DNA from: a virus
Direction: 5' to 3' (one strand)
DNA: 35,397 bases
Virus record (IMG/VR): IMGVR_UViG_3300035670_000738
Coordinates: 1 to 35,397 of that record
Below the pieces are notes generated by a model. That model did no database searches. It was not told the DNA's origin and saw only the letters and a list, made by a program, of their open reading frames with translations. Positions 8,256-15,685 of the stretch are shown here, piece by piece. Numbering within the stretch: the first letter of the stretch is position 1; each line of letters begins with the position of its first letter. The translations under genes were made by a program, and so were the position numbers.

Positions 8256-8710
8256 GTGACGATGCGCTCAAGACCACATTTACCGACACAGCGGGCCGGG
8301 TTTGGAATTTGCGGCTATCAGTTGCCAAAGCGCTACTGTTGAAAGACCGGCTGGGATTTGATGTTGAGCAAATCCTGGACACCCAAAACGGCCCATTGTC
8401 TCAGTTGGTTGCCGACACCTGGCAACTGGTGAAAATCCTTTGCTTACTGACTGAGGAAGCTCGGAAAGAGCAAGGGGTAAGTGAGGAACAATTCCTGGAG
8501 GGCCTCGAGGGTGAAACTCTTGATGAGGCAACCAGCGCGTTCCTCAATGGAGTTGCAACCTCACTAAAAAAGTTGAAACGTCGGACTTTGGCCGCAATGG
8601 TTCGACAGGTGGAGAATGGGACGGAGGAAGCGGCGAGGAAATTCGAGAGCAAGATTCTCGAGGAGAGCCAGAGGGTGGCCGAGAAAATAGACTCGGCTAT
8701 TGGGGGCTAG
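8252..8710 (+). CDS. Tail assembly chaperone, short form (gpG-like)
   Basis: This 152-aa zero-frame product begins MSDDALKTTFTDTAGR; GAGGGG lies just before the ATG. It is mostly helical and charged. It carries the slippery heptamer A AAA AAG at 8566-8572 in the correct phase, so a fraction of ribosomes should slip -1 and make a longer fusion. The gpG and gpGT pair chaperones the tape measure protein during tail assembly in lambda. The position between tail tube and tape measure supports this. Confidence 0.85.
   Translation: MSDDALKTTFTDTAGRVWNLRLSVAKALLLKDRLGFDVEQILDTQNGPLSQLVADTWQLVKILCLLTEEARKEQGVSEEQFLEGLEGETLDEATSAFLNGVATSLKKLKRRTLAAMVRQVENGTEEAARKFESKILEESQRVAEKIDSAIGG
8566..8572 (+). 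promoter_or_regulatory. -1 ribosomal frameshift site A AAA AAG
   Basis: The heptamer AAAAAAG lies with the zero frame read as ctA AAA AAG, which is the X XXY YYZ phase. A AAA AAG is the most efficient class of -1 slip site in bacteria (as in dnaX). The -1 frame is open from 8572 through 9036, and the zero frame stops at 8710. This is the standard arrangement for tail chaperone genes of siphoviruses. Confidence 0.85.
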
Positions 8711-9039
8711 TTTTCAGGGCTGCCGGAATGCTGGCGATTGACCCGAGGCCTTTTACATTTGGCGAGCTCCAGGGGATGCTCGAGGCAAATGAGTTGGCCA
8801 AATGGGACCATACCGCCAGCCTTTTGGCCTGTATGGCTGGGATATTCAAAAAGGGTGTGAGCCCTCTGGATTTCCACCCATACCGAAAAAGGTTTCAGAC
8901 AAAAGGCCCTCGAGCTACGGCCGGCAATTTGCGCGGATTGAAAGCGGCATTTCCAAAGTGGGTGGACCCTTATGATTCAAATCTCGGCCAAGGTCATAGT
9001 CAAAATGACCAAAGAGGTTTTGAAACAGAAATCCAGTGA
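8572..9039 (+). CDS. Tail assembly chaperone, -1 frame extension (gpT-like)
   Basis: Reading -1 after the AAAAAAG site gives an open frame of 155 codons ending at 9039, so the fused product is about 262 aa (107 zero-frame residues plus 155). The extension contains ENRLGYWGLVFRAAGML followed by IDPRPFTFGELQGM, the conserved 'YW..l.raaG.l..dP..ft..eL' start of gpT-type domains. This shows that the frame is used well before the first ATG (8728). The last 67 bases overlap the next gene. Independent initiation at 8728 is unlikely. Confidence 0.82.
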   Translation, partial: VETSDFGRNGSTGGEWDGGSGEEIREQDSRGEPEGGRENRLGYWGLVFRAAGMLAIDPRPFTFGELQGMLEANELAKWDHTASLLACMAGIFKKGVSPLDFHPYRKRFQTKGPRATAGNLRGLKAAFPKWVDPYDSNLGQGHSQNDQRGFETEIQ

Positions 9040-9433
9040 TGCCAAAGAGCGGGTTTTGAGGCGCTCCGGTGCCATTGTTCGCGGCATTATGCGGCGAATG
9101 ATTAAGTATCAGCCGGACAACAAAATCAAATCTCCACCAGGCCGGCCCCCTTATAGTCACGTTCAGCGCGGCGGAATCCGAAACCTCATTTTTTGGGAGT
9201 ACGATCATTTCACTGGGACGGTTGTGATTGGCCCCAAAAAGGATAGCAGCATTTCAAATGTTCGGCCGGTCCCTGGTGCCCTTGATAAGGGTGGCAAAAC
9301 TCTGGTGAGGGTTGAGAACAAACGAAACTCAAAACGGGTTTTGGCCCACATTCGGCCGAGGCCATTTACTGATGAGGCCCTGGCCAGGTTCCAAAATCAA
9401 TACCCAGACCTGTGGAAGGATTGCATTAAATGA
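8972..9433 (+). CDS. Minor tail / tail completion protein (putative)
   Basis: This is a 153-aa basic protein. It starts with a strand (MIQISAKVIVK) and long helices (RVLRRSGAIVRGIMRRM), then PPGRPPYSHV, IRNLIFWEYD and TGTVVIGPKKD. The pattern is reminiscent of HK97 gp10-like and minor tail proteins that sit at the head-tail or tail completion interface. The start overlaps the chaperone extension by 67 bases, with GGTGGA upstream; M12 (9005) is an alternative. The stop overlaps the tape measure start (ATGA at 9430). Confidence 0.6.
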   Translation: MIQISAKVIVKMTKEVLKQKSSDAKERVLRRSGAIVRGIMRRMIKYQPDNKIKSPPGRPPYSHVQRGGIRNLIFWEYDHFTGTVVIGPKKDSSISNVRPVPGALDKGGKTLVRVENKRNSKRVLAHIRPRPFTDEALARFQNQYPDLWKDCIK

Positions 9434-11517
9434 CAGCAAGGCAGGTTCGGGCCGGCCAGGCCAATGTTGAGCTCGGCGTTAAGGACCGGCTAGAGGCTGG
9501 TTTGAAATTGGCCGAGAAAAAGCTGAGGGCATTTGGCCAAGGGGCGGCCAAGCTGGGCGGGTTGATTTCTGCGCCATTTGCTGTGTCGGCAACAATGTTT
9601 GCCTCATTTGATGACGCAATCAGGGCAACAGCGGCCGTTTCAGGCGCAACCGGCCGGGAATTGCAAAGCCTCAACGATAGGGCTCGAGAGCTCGGGGCCA
9701 CAACCAGTTTCACAGCGGTTCAGGTTGCCAACTTAATGACCGAGCTCGGCCGGGCTGGTTTCAAGCCTGATGAAATTGAGGAAATGACTCTTGCGGTTCT
9801 CGATTTGTCCCGGGCAACTGGAACAGATGCGGCCCTTTCGGCCGGCATTATGGCGGCAACTCTGCGCCAATTCGGCCTCGGGGCGAAAGATGCGACCCGG
9901 GCGGCTGATGTGCTGACCAAGGCGGCCAACAGCACGTTTAACACGGTTGAGGGCCTGGGCGAATCTCTCAAATATGCTGGGCCTGTGGCCAAATCCCTCG
10001 GGATGAGTTTCGAGGACACAGCGGCGATCCTCGGGGTGCTCGGAAATGTCGGCATTCAAGGCAGCGAGGCGGGAACAGCGCTCAGGCGGCTCTCGGTCAT
10101 TTCAGCGGCCAGCGGTGATGAGCTCAAGCGGATTTTCAACATCGACAATGTTGACAGCGCAACCGGGCAGATGAAACCCCTGGTGCAAATTCTGGATGAA
10201 ATCAACACAGTAACGGCCAACATGCCGGTCCATGAGCGAACAGCCCGCATGGCAGAGGCTTTTGGGCTCTTGGGCATTACCTCGGCAAATGTGCTCTCCC
10301 AAACGGCTGGTGGTGTCACAGAGTTAGCCGAGGTTCTCAGGGGCGCAGAGGGCACAGCGGCCAAGACCGCAAAGGAAATGGACGCGGGCCTCGGTGGCTC
10401 GATTCGCATTGCCCTTTCAGCGGTTGAGGGGATGGCCCTGGCGGTTGGCGATGCCCTGGCCCCAAGGCTCCAGGCTGTGATTGGCAGCCTTACAGAAATG
10501 GCAGGGGTGGTTACCAAAATCATTTCCAACAACCAGGGATTTGTTGCGGCCATTGGTTTCACTGGCGCGGCTCTATTGGCGGCCGGCCTTGCCTCCTGGG
10601 GCCTTAGCTCAGCCATTGCGTTTATGACTCCAGTTTTCACGGCTTTAATCAGTGTGGCCAGCGCCTTGGGCGGGGTGTTGATTTCGGCGTTTGCAGCGGT
10701 CACCAGCCCCATCGGTTTGGTCATTGCGGGCATTGTCGGAATCGGCATTGTGGCCCAAAACCTGTTTGGGGTGTTTGACCCGGTTCTCAACTATTTGGGC
10801 AACGGATTCAATTGGCTGAGAGAGACATTCTCAACAGCCTGGGGCGGCATTTCTGATGCGATTGCAACGGGTGATCTGGCCCTGGCGGCTCAGATCGGTT
10901 TTGCCGGTTTGAAACTGGTTGTGGCCACAGCCATGGAATCGGTGATCGAGCTCTTTGGGGGCTCAATTGAAACCATGTCAGCAATGTTGGCCGAGCTCTG
11001 GAAACAAATTGGCTCGGTTTTGGCCCAACTCAATCTGGCTCGGGCCAGTGTCAGCCAATGGATTGCCGAGCGTATGGGCGATGTGATCGGCGTTCAGGTG
11101 ATGGCCGAGGACAATGCCGATTTGATGGCGGCCCAATCCTGGGGCCAATCTTTCAATCAAATTAACACTGACCAGGTTGCCAAAGACATTGCGGCAACCC
11201 TTTCCCCAGAAACGTACCAGCAAGAGCTCAACAGTTTGGTTGAGCAAGCCCGCAAGGCTCGAGAGGAAATCCAGACCGAGGTTGCCCCAGAAATCGCAGC
11301 GCCTCAAATGCAAGCTCAGACAGCGGCCGGGGGCTCAATGGCCTCGGCTGAGAAGTTCAATTCGGTTGGTTCATTTGCTGCGGCCAGCATTGCCAAAATG
11401 TTGCCAGGGGCCAAGAGCAAAGATGAAAAGTTAGTCACCAATACGGCCAACCTGTTGGTTGAGATGAAGGGACTGAGAGGCGACATTCAAAATTCCCCAG
11501 GTGTTGTTTTCGGATAA
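9430..11517 (+). CDS. Tape measure protein
   Basis: At 695 aa this protein sets tail length and is threaded inside the tube. The first 250 residues carry the characteristic tape measure signature: ELQSLNDRARELGATTSFTA, AAGIM..LRQFGL, TVEGLGESLKYAGPVAKSLG and EAGTALRRL. A block of hydrophobic segments spans about residues 365-450 (FVAAIGFTGAALLAAG through IGLVIAGIVGIG), typical of the part that enters the host membrane at ejection. Using the usual 0.15 nm per residue, the tail should be about 100 nm. Confidence 0.9.
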   Translation: MTARQVRAGQANVELGVKDRLEAGLKLAEKKLRAFGQGAAKLGGLISAPFAVSATMFASFDDAIRATAAVSGATGRELQSLNDRARELGATTSFTAVQVANLMTELGRAGFKPDEIEEMTLAVLDLSRATGTDAALSAGIMAATLRQFGLGAKDATRAADVLTKAANSTFNTVEGLGESLKYAGPVAKSLGMSFEDTAAILGVLGNVGIQGSEAGTALRRLSVISAASGDELKRIFNIDNVDSATGQMKPLVQILDEINTVTANMPVHERTARMAEAFGLLGITSANVLSQTAGGVTELAEVLRGAEGTAAKTAKEMDAGLGGSIRIALSAVEGMALAVGDALAPRLQAVIGSLTEMAGVVTKIISNNQGFVAAIGFTGAALLAAGLASWGLSSAIAFMTPVFTALISVASALGGVLISAFAAVTSPIGLVIAGIVGIGIVAQNLFGVFDPVLNYLGNGFNWLRETFSTAWGGISDAIATGDLALAAQIGFAGLKLVVATAMESVIELFGGSIETMSAMLAELWKQIGSVLAQLNLARASVSQWIAERMGDVIGVQVMAEDNADLMAAQSWGQSFNQINTDQVAKDIAATLSPETYQQELNSLVEQARKAREEIQTEVAPEIAAPQMQAQTAAGGSMASAEKFNSVGSFAAASIAKMLPGAKSKDEKLVTNTANLLVEMKGLRGDIQNSPGVVFG

Positions 11518-11524
11518 TTGACCC

Positions 11525-12394
11525 ATGCCAACCACATTTTGCGACACCTCCAAAATTGCCCAGGCCCCTAATTCACCAGAATTTGAGAGCTCTGGGCTCA
11601 ATTCCTGGATGAAACGCACATACCTAATTGATGCCGAGACCGAGGCGGCTGCGCTGGTGCTGTTGAAAGGGGCAGCGCCGGCAACGGCAACGGTTGATAC
11701 CATCCCCCTCGAGGCAACCCCGGTTTACAAAATCAAGACCATCCGCGGGTTAGATGGCGGGGTCTCGAGATATGAGGGGACTGTTGACTATCGCCATGCT
11801 GGCCGAGATGAGCAGACCGAGGCGGCCAATGAGCTCATTGAGCCTGGCCGGGAGAAGGTTTCGTTTTCATTCTCTGGGGCCTCGGCTCATCAAACGGTTT
11901 GCCTCAGCCAAACCAAATATGGGACCAATTCCCGGGATGTGGGCAAGGCCCTCAATGTCCAATACAACGGGGAGGTTGATGGGCTCGAGGTAAACTCGAG
12001 GACCGGGCAATTCACGGTCTCCACGGTGATTGAAGCGGCAACGGCAACAAACGCCTGGTTCAAAGCTCGATTTGAGCAAGTGTGGACCCTCAACAATGCC
12101 ACATTTCGCAGTTGGGGCGCGGGGAGCGTGGCGCTCATTGGAATCGATGGCCGACAACGCGCTGATGGCAATTGGGAAATTGACTATTCGTTTCAAATCC
12201 AGCCCCCTGAGACCCTGACCGAGATCGGCGGGGTTTCGCTCGGTGGCTCTGTGGCCAAAGAGGGTTGGCAATATGCCTGGGTCATGTTCAGGCCCAAAGA
12301 CGATGCCAACAAAATTGTTCCTGAGCCCATTGGCGCTTACATTGCCGACATTTACCCCAAGACCGATTTCAGCCTCCTGGGGATTTCAACCTAA
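11525..12394 (+). CDS. Tail tip or baseplate protein (putative)
   Basis: This 289-aa beta-rich protein follows the tape measure gene, where distal tail and hub proteins are encoded. It contains YKIKTIRGLDGGVSRYEGTV, a central strand-rich region, and a tail TLTEIGGVSLGGSVAKEGWQ. No catalytic motif is visible. The first six residues, MPTTFC, and the underlying 18 bases are the same as in the tail tube gene at 7448, which may reflect a shared N-terminal element. The stop overlaps the next start (TAATG). Confidence 0.55.
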   Translation: MPTTFCDTSKIAQAPNSPEFESSGLNSWMKRTYLIDAETEAAALVLLKGAAPATATVDTIPLEATPVYKIKTIRGLDGGVSRYEGTVDYRHAGRDEQTEAANELIEPGREKVSFSFSGASAHQTVCLSQTKYGTNSRDVGKALNVQYNGEVDGLEVNSRTGQFTVSTVIEAATATNAWFKARFEQVWTLNNATFRSWGAGSVALIGIDGRQRADGNWEIDYSFQIQPPETLTEIGGVSLGGSVAKEGWQYAWVMFRPKDDANKIVPEPIGAYIADIYPKTDFSLLGIST

Positions 12395-14097
12395 TGCGAC
12401 CCAAAAAGACATCGGCCGGAATGCCGTTCAGTTTCCCGGCCAGTTTCTATAATCGGCTGGTTGATACGGTTGCCTGGGCAGAGCGCCAACAATCCCTGGC
12501 CGGCTCGGGCCAAGCTGGTGCCAAATCCAGCCCAACCGAGGTTCAAATCAAAAATGAATCGGGGGCAACCGTTCCCCGGTTCGGTGTGCTCGAGGTCTCA
12601 AACTCCCTCGGGGTGGCTCAGGATTTCCAAAACCTCAAGGCCCTCAAGGGTGTGGCGCCAACCAGCGCATTGGGCCCGGTGGTCATTGTCCAGGCTGCGG
12701 TTGCTGATGATGACCTGGCCGAGGCTGTAATTGGCGGGGCAACCATGGCGCGGGTCAATGTGGTTGCCACAACTGACACCCATGCTGAGCCAGTGGCCGG
12801 GGACTCGGACAAGCTCAAGAGCGGCACAGCGGGCCGGTTTCGGATCATCAACCCGCCAACCTCAACAGGAACCCAAACTCTCCTGGTGCGGTTTGAATCG
12901 GCCAGCGCCTCGGGGTCAACCGGGTTGCCCAAGGTCAAAAACCTTTCGGGCTATACGGTCCCCGAGTGGGGTTTCCTGATGATTGATGGGGCCGAGCCCA
13001 GGCCCTCGGATGATTTGGCCGGGTTCAAAGCGGCGCCGGTGTTTCGCGGGGTGGCGCCAACCCCTCATGGTGTCAACAGCAACAAACGGCTGGTTTCGGT
13101 TCCTGGCGGCGCGGCCCCAGGGGAAACGGTTGATTGTGTGCTGGATGGCCGGGTCCCAGCGCGAATTTACTCCCAATATCATGCGGACCCGTTGATGGTT
13201 CACCTGAGCGGTGAAACCTCAATCAATGATGTCACCAGGCTCAAGGCTAAACACGATCAAAGCAACTACGGTTTCCCCGTTCTCTACCGGGAAACAGGCA
13301 CAGGGGAGAAATGGGGCCTGGTTGACCTGATGCCCCAAAACGGCCCTGCGGCCTTTTATGCGGCAATCAACGGCTACTATGGCCTGACATTTCAAACCGG
13401 CCTCTCAACCAAATGGCAGGGAAACCCGTTTCGGATCATCCAGGCAACAACGGCCAGCCTCCAAACGGCCGGCTCAACAGTTGTGGATTTGCTCAGCGAT
13501 CAAACCCATATCAGGATTGATGGGGAATCAGACTGGTTTGGGGAAATGCAATTCACCATCGATTTGACCCACCCCCTCGGCAACATCCAGGGCATTTCGG
13601 CGCTCAAACAGGCCTCGGGGGCTGCGGTTGAAGTTTCCATGGGAGCGGTTGGAGGCGGGACGGTCATTTATGGCAAGGCCATCGGCTCAGCGGCGCCAAT
13701 CGTCACCTCCTGGGTGAATTTCTCAGGCATTACCGAAACCATCACGGTGACTGTGCCCTTTTACTACAAAGCCCCTGAGGGGCGATACGTCAACAACGGC
13801 TCTGGGTTCAATGTGGCATTTGCATTGAGCAAATCGCCATTAGTCTCGGGCAATGCCACCCTCAATGTGGCCTCGGCCTCATTGTTTATGCACGAAGTTG
13901 ACCCGATGTTGAGTGGTTGGCGGCCCAACTCTGGGACGGTTCCAGGGGGTGGGGTGCTGTTTAGCTCGGGCTCTGGTGGCAACCTCGAGCAATCGGCAGC
14001 GGTTGAGGGCTCGACAGTTGCGGGGGCGCTGGTGGCGTTTTCCTCGGCCGGCGTTTCCGGCAACAGGGGAGTTGGCTCAGGTTTTGGATTTGAGTAA
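12394..14097 (+). CDS. Large tail-fibre-like structural protein with an internal duplication
   Basis: This 567-aa protein is Gly/Ala/Ser/Val-rich and beta-type. Two copies of one module are visible: residues 51-90 (QIKNESGATVPRFGVLEV then LKALKGVAPT) and 171-213 (VKNLSGYTVPEWGFLMI then FKAAPVFRGVAPT). The N-terminus has SFYNRLVDTVAWAERQQ, a helix probably used for docking to the tail. The C-terminal 100 residues are glycine- and serine-rich, as in fibre tips. Position after the tail-tip gene suggests a baseplate or fibre component. No enzymatic domain is seen. Confidence 0.6.
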   Translation: MRPKKTSAGMPFSFPASFYNRLVDTVAWAERQQSLAGSGQAGAKSSPTEVQIKNESGATVPRFGVLEVSNSLGVAQDFQNLKALKGVAPTSALGPVVIVQAAVADDDLAEAVIGGATMARVNVVATTDTHAEPVAGDSDKLKSGTAGRFRIINPPTSTGTQTLLVRFESASASGSTGLPKVKNLSGYTVPEWGFLMIDGAEPRPSDDLAGFKAAPVFRGVAPTPHGVNSNKRLVSVPGGAAPGETVDCVLDGRVPARIYSQYHADPLMVHLSGETSINDVTRLKAKHDQSNYGFPVLYRETGTGEKWGLVDLMPQNGPAAFYAAINGYYGLTFQTGLSTKWQGNPFRIIQATTASLQTAGSTVVDLLSDQTHIRIDGESDWFGEMQFTIDLTHPLGNIQGISALKQASGAAVEVSMGAVGGGTVIYGKAIGSAAPIVTSWVNFSGITETITVTVPFYYKAPEGRYVNNGSGFNVAFALSKSPLVSGNATLNVASASLFMHEVDPMLSGWRPNSGTVPGGGVLFSSGSGGNLEQSAAVEGSTVAGALVAFSSAGVSGNRGVGSGFGFE

Positions 14098-14109
14098 GGA
14101 ATTGACCTA

Positions 14110-14559
14110 ATGTTTAAGTATTACTCGGCATTTTTCGCGGCTCTTGCAACCGAAAAACATAACCTGGCCAGCGATACCATCAGGGCCCATTTGCTCTCAA
14201 CAGCCCTGGACCCGGCCGATGATACCTGGAGCGATGTTTCGGCTGATGAGCTCTCAACCTCTGGCGGCTATACCTCAGGCGGGATTGCCCTGACCGTCGT
14301 TTCGGCCAGCTACACAAATGGGGCCTATCGTGTGGTCCTTTCGGCTCCTGAGTGGACCGGCAGCGGGGGCGGGTTCACATTCAGGAGCCTGGTTCTCAGG
14401 AACGATACATCGCCGGCCGATGAATTGATCGGCGGGATTGATTTTGGGCGCAATGTGACCATTGCGAGCGGTGAGAGTACCAAAACCCTTGGCTATACCA
14501 ATTTTGACCAGGTTGATGGAATCATCATTTTTGGTGGCGGCGCTCAGGTCATTACTTAG
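14110..14559 (+). CDS. Small virion or fibre-associated protein
   Basis: This 149-aa beta-rich protein has the pattern HLLSTALDPADDTWSDVSAD followed by ELSTSGGYTSGGIAL. Such 'd.t.sd....ela.g.GYt.gG..L' segments recur in proteins coded next to tail fibre genes of many phages, and the C-terminal strand-rich part (GFTFRSLVLRN, KTLGYTNFDQVDGIIIF) fits. It closes the left structural block. Its last 8 bases overlap the convergent lipoprotein gene. Function beyond 'probably in the virion' is not known to me. Confidence 0.65.
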   Translation: MFKYYSAFFAALATEKHNLASDTIRAHLLSTALDPADDTWSDVSADELSTSGGYTSGGIALTVVSASYTNGAYRVVLSAPEWTGSGGGFTFRSLVLRNDTSPADELIGGIDFGRNVTIASGESTKTLGYTNFDQVDGIIIFGGGAQVIT

Positions 14560-14872
14560 AGCGGCGTTTGAGCTCAGCGGCAAATTTGTCTCGAGCGCCT
14601 TTGAGCTCGGCAATCCTCAGCGCCGGAAATTCTTTCGGGTCAATGTGGCGCTGAGCCTCGGGCATGAGTTTGACATAGGAGCCATCGGCAACCATCCGGT
14701 CCCAGGTTCCATCGGCAACCCGTTTTTCCCAGGCCTCGATATACCCATCAAACTCGGATTTGGCGATTGAGATCGCCATTGAATCCTGACCGGCCAGCGG
14801 GTTGGCCGGTTCAGACTTGCCACAGCCCAGGCAGAGCAGCAGCGCCAGCGCGGTGAGAATCGCGGTTTTCAT
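14552..14872 (-). CDS. Small exported lipoprotein, leftward; possible lysogeny-expressed surface protein
   Basis: Start ATG at 14872 on the minus strand, with AAAGGG six bases upstream; the longer reading to 15229 lacks support. The 106-aa product has one Lys, a hydrophobic core (ILTALALLLCL) and a lipobox-like LGC ending at Cys17, then a soluble charged domain (FDGYIEAWEKRVADGTWDRM, KEFPALRIAELKGARDKFAAEL). It is the only exported minus-strand protein and is divergent from the winged-helix regulator. Prophage lipoproteins expressed in lysogens often block superinfection (for example Ltp of TP-J34 and Llp of T5). That role here is inference from topology and position. Confidence 0.72.
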   Translation of the reverse strand: MKTAILTALALLLCLGCGKSEPANPLAGQDSMAISIAKSEFDGYIEAWEKRVADGTWDRMVADGSYVKLMPEAQRHIDPKEFPALRIAELKGARDKFAAELKRRSK

Positions 14873-14901
14873 TTGGTGCCCTTTCGTCTTTGAAACCCCT
14901 G

Positions 14902-14929
14902 TTGACTCAATAGATTGGCCTGATATATT
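14902..14929 (+). promoter_or_regulatory. Sigma70-type promoter for the winged-helix regulator
   Basis: TTGACT at 14902-14907, a 16-base spacer and TATATT at 14924-14929 form the best promoter in the window, about 60 bases before the start at 14988. The divergent lipoprotein gene starts at 14872, so the 115-bp interval is a two-way control region. The -35 block GTTGACTCAA also occurs at 2510-2519. Confidence 0.65.
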
Positions 14930-14987
14930 GCTCCCGGCTAATCGGCCAGGGAGTTCCTGGCGGCCAACTACAACGCGCGGGAGAGCA

Positions 14988-15245
14988 ATGGAAATCACAT
15001 TGAAACAAGCGGCCGTTATGGCTGCAATCGGCAAAAGCTCTGGAGCCACATTTCGGGAGATTGCCGAGGCCTCATCAAATTTGGTTCCCCAGGTCAACAT
15101 CAACCAGTTTATTGACAGGTTATCAACGCGGGGGCTGGTTCGCAAAACCAAAGATTCACAAGGGAGAGTTACTCTTTCCCTCACGGCAGAGGGCAAAAAG
15201 GCATTGGCCGAGGCGAAGAAATGCGCCAAAGATTTTTTGACCTAA
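14988..15245 (+). CDS. Small winged-helix DNA-binding regulator
   Basis: This 85-aa protein starts at ATG 14988 with GGGAGAG upstream. It is essentially one MarR-like winged helix: helices MEITLKQAAVMAAIGK and FREIAEASSN, recognition helix NINQFIDRLSTRGLV, and wing RKTKDSQGRVTLSLT followed by EGKKAL. It lies in the lysogeny block between the divergent lipoprotein gene and the excisionase and integrase genes, and has its own strong promoter. It is the best candidate for a lysogeny regulator here, since no CI-type repressor is visible. Its targets are unknown. Confidence 0.72.
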   Translation: MEITLKQAAVMAAIGKSSGATFREIAEASSNLVPQVNINQFIDRLSTRGLVRKTKDSQGRVTLSLTAEGKKALAEAKKCAKDFLT

Positions 15246-15282
15246 GGTGTCAAGCTAGGTCAGTTGACTAGAGTTTGACGGG

Positions 15283-15307
15283 AAAAAATGGCCCACCCAA
15301 TGGGCCA
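15283..15307 (-). terminator. Leftward intrinsic terminator
   Basis: TGGCCCA (15289-15295) and TGGGCCA (15301-15307) form a 7-bp stem with a 5-base loop. On the minus strand it is followed by six T residues (AAAAAA at 15283-15288 on the plus strand). It would stop leftward transcription coming from the integrase side before it enters the regulator gene. The rest of the gap 15246-15397 shows no gene; it has the closely spaced TTGACTA and TTGACGG at 15264 and 15275. Confidence 0.5.
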
Positions 15308-15397
15308 CAATGAGTTTGCTGAGCATGGTTTACGAGGCCCGGTTCAGCGTTCAACCCATAGGCGCCCCAATTTGGGTGGGCACAGGAAATTGTACCA

Positions 15398-15661
15398 ATG
15401 GACATTGAATTGAGAAATGCGATCTTAGAAATCGGCTCATTTTTTGAAAAACTCAACAGGTTGGCAGGAGGCATAGGCCAACCTGGGCCCGAGCAATCGG
15501 GAGATTTGCCAAGGTTTATCACCAGGCAGGAGGCGGCGCGAATGCTGGATGTGAGTTGCCGCACAATTGACCGTTACATACGCCAGGGACGGTTGCAGAA
15601 AAGAGAGCTCGGGCAGAGTGTTCGAGTGCTGGCCAGTGATGTTGAGGCATTGGTCAAATGA
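15398..15661 (+). CDS. Excisionase-like MerR/Xis-type helix-turn-helix protein
   Basis: This 87-aa protein has a C-terminal DNA-binding domain: FITRQEAARMLDVSCRTIDR, then YIRQGRLQKRELGQSVRV and LASDVEALVK (residues 40-87). This is the standard 'excisionase family' helix-turn-helix. The N-terminal 35 residues form a helix and a glycine/proline linker. It sits 24 bases before integrase, and an architectural role in excision at attP is the expected function. Some proteins of this class also act as transcription regulators. Confidence 0.8.
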   Translation: MDIELRNAILEIGSFFEKLNRLAGGIGQPGPEQSGDLPRFITRQEAARMLDVSCRTIDRYIRQGRLQKRELGQSVRVLASDVEALVK

Positions 15662-15685
15662 GGCTCAGACAGCAAAGGGGACCCC

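Noticed and set aside
10056-10790. 244-codon minus-strand ORF
   Set aside because: It mirrors the tape measure gene in another frame, has no ribosome site and Arg/Ala/Pro/Ser-rich composition typical of shadows in GC-rich genes.
14802-14987. Upstream start of the winged-helix ORF
   Set aside because: It would translate through the divergent lipoprotein gene and the promoter; ATG 14988 follows a ribosome site.
15268-15564. Minus-strand 98-codon ORF opposite the excisionase gene
   Set aside because: No start signals, no recognisable domain, and it spans a likely terminator.
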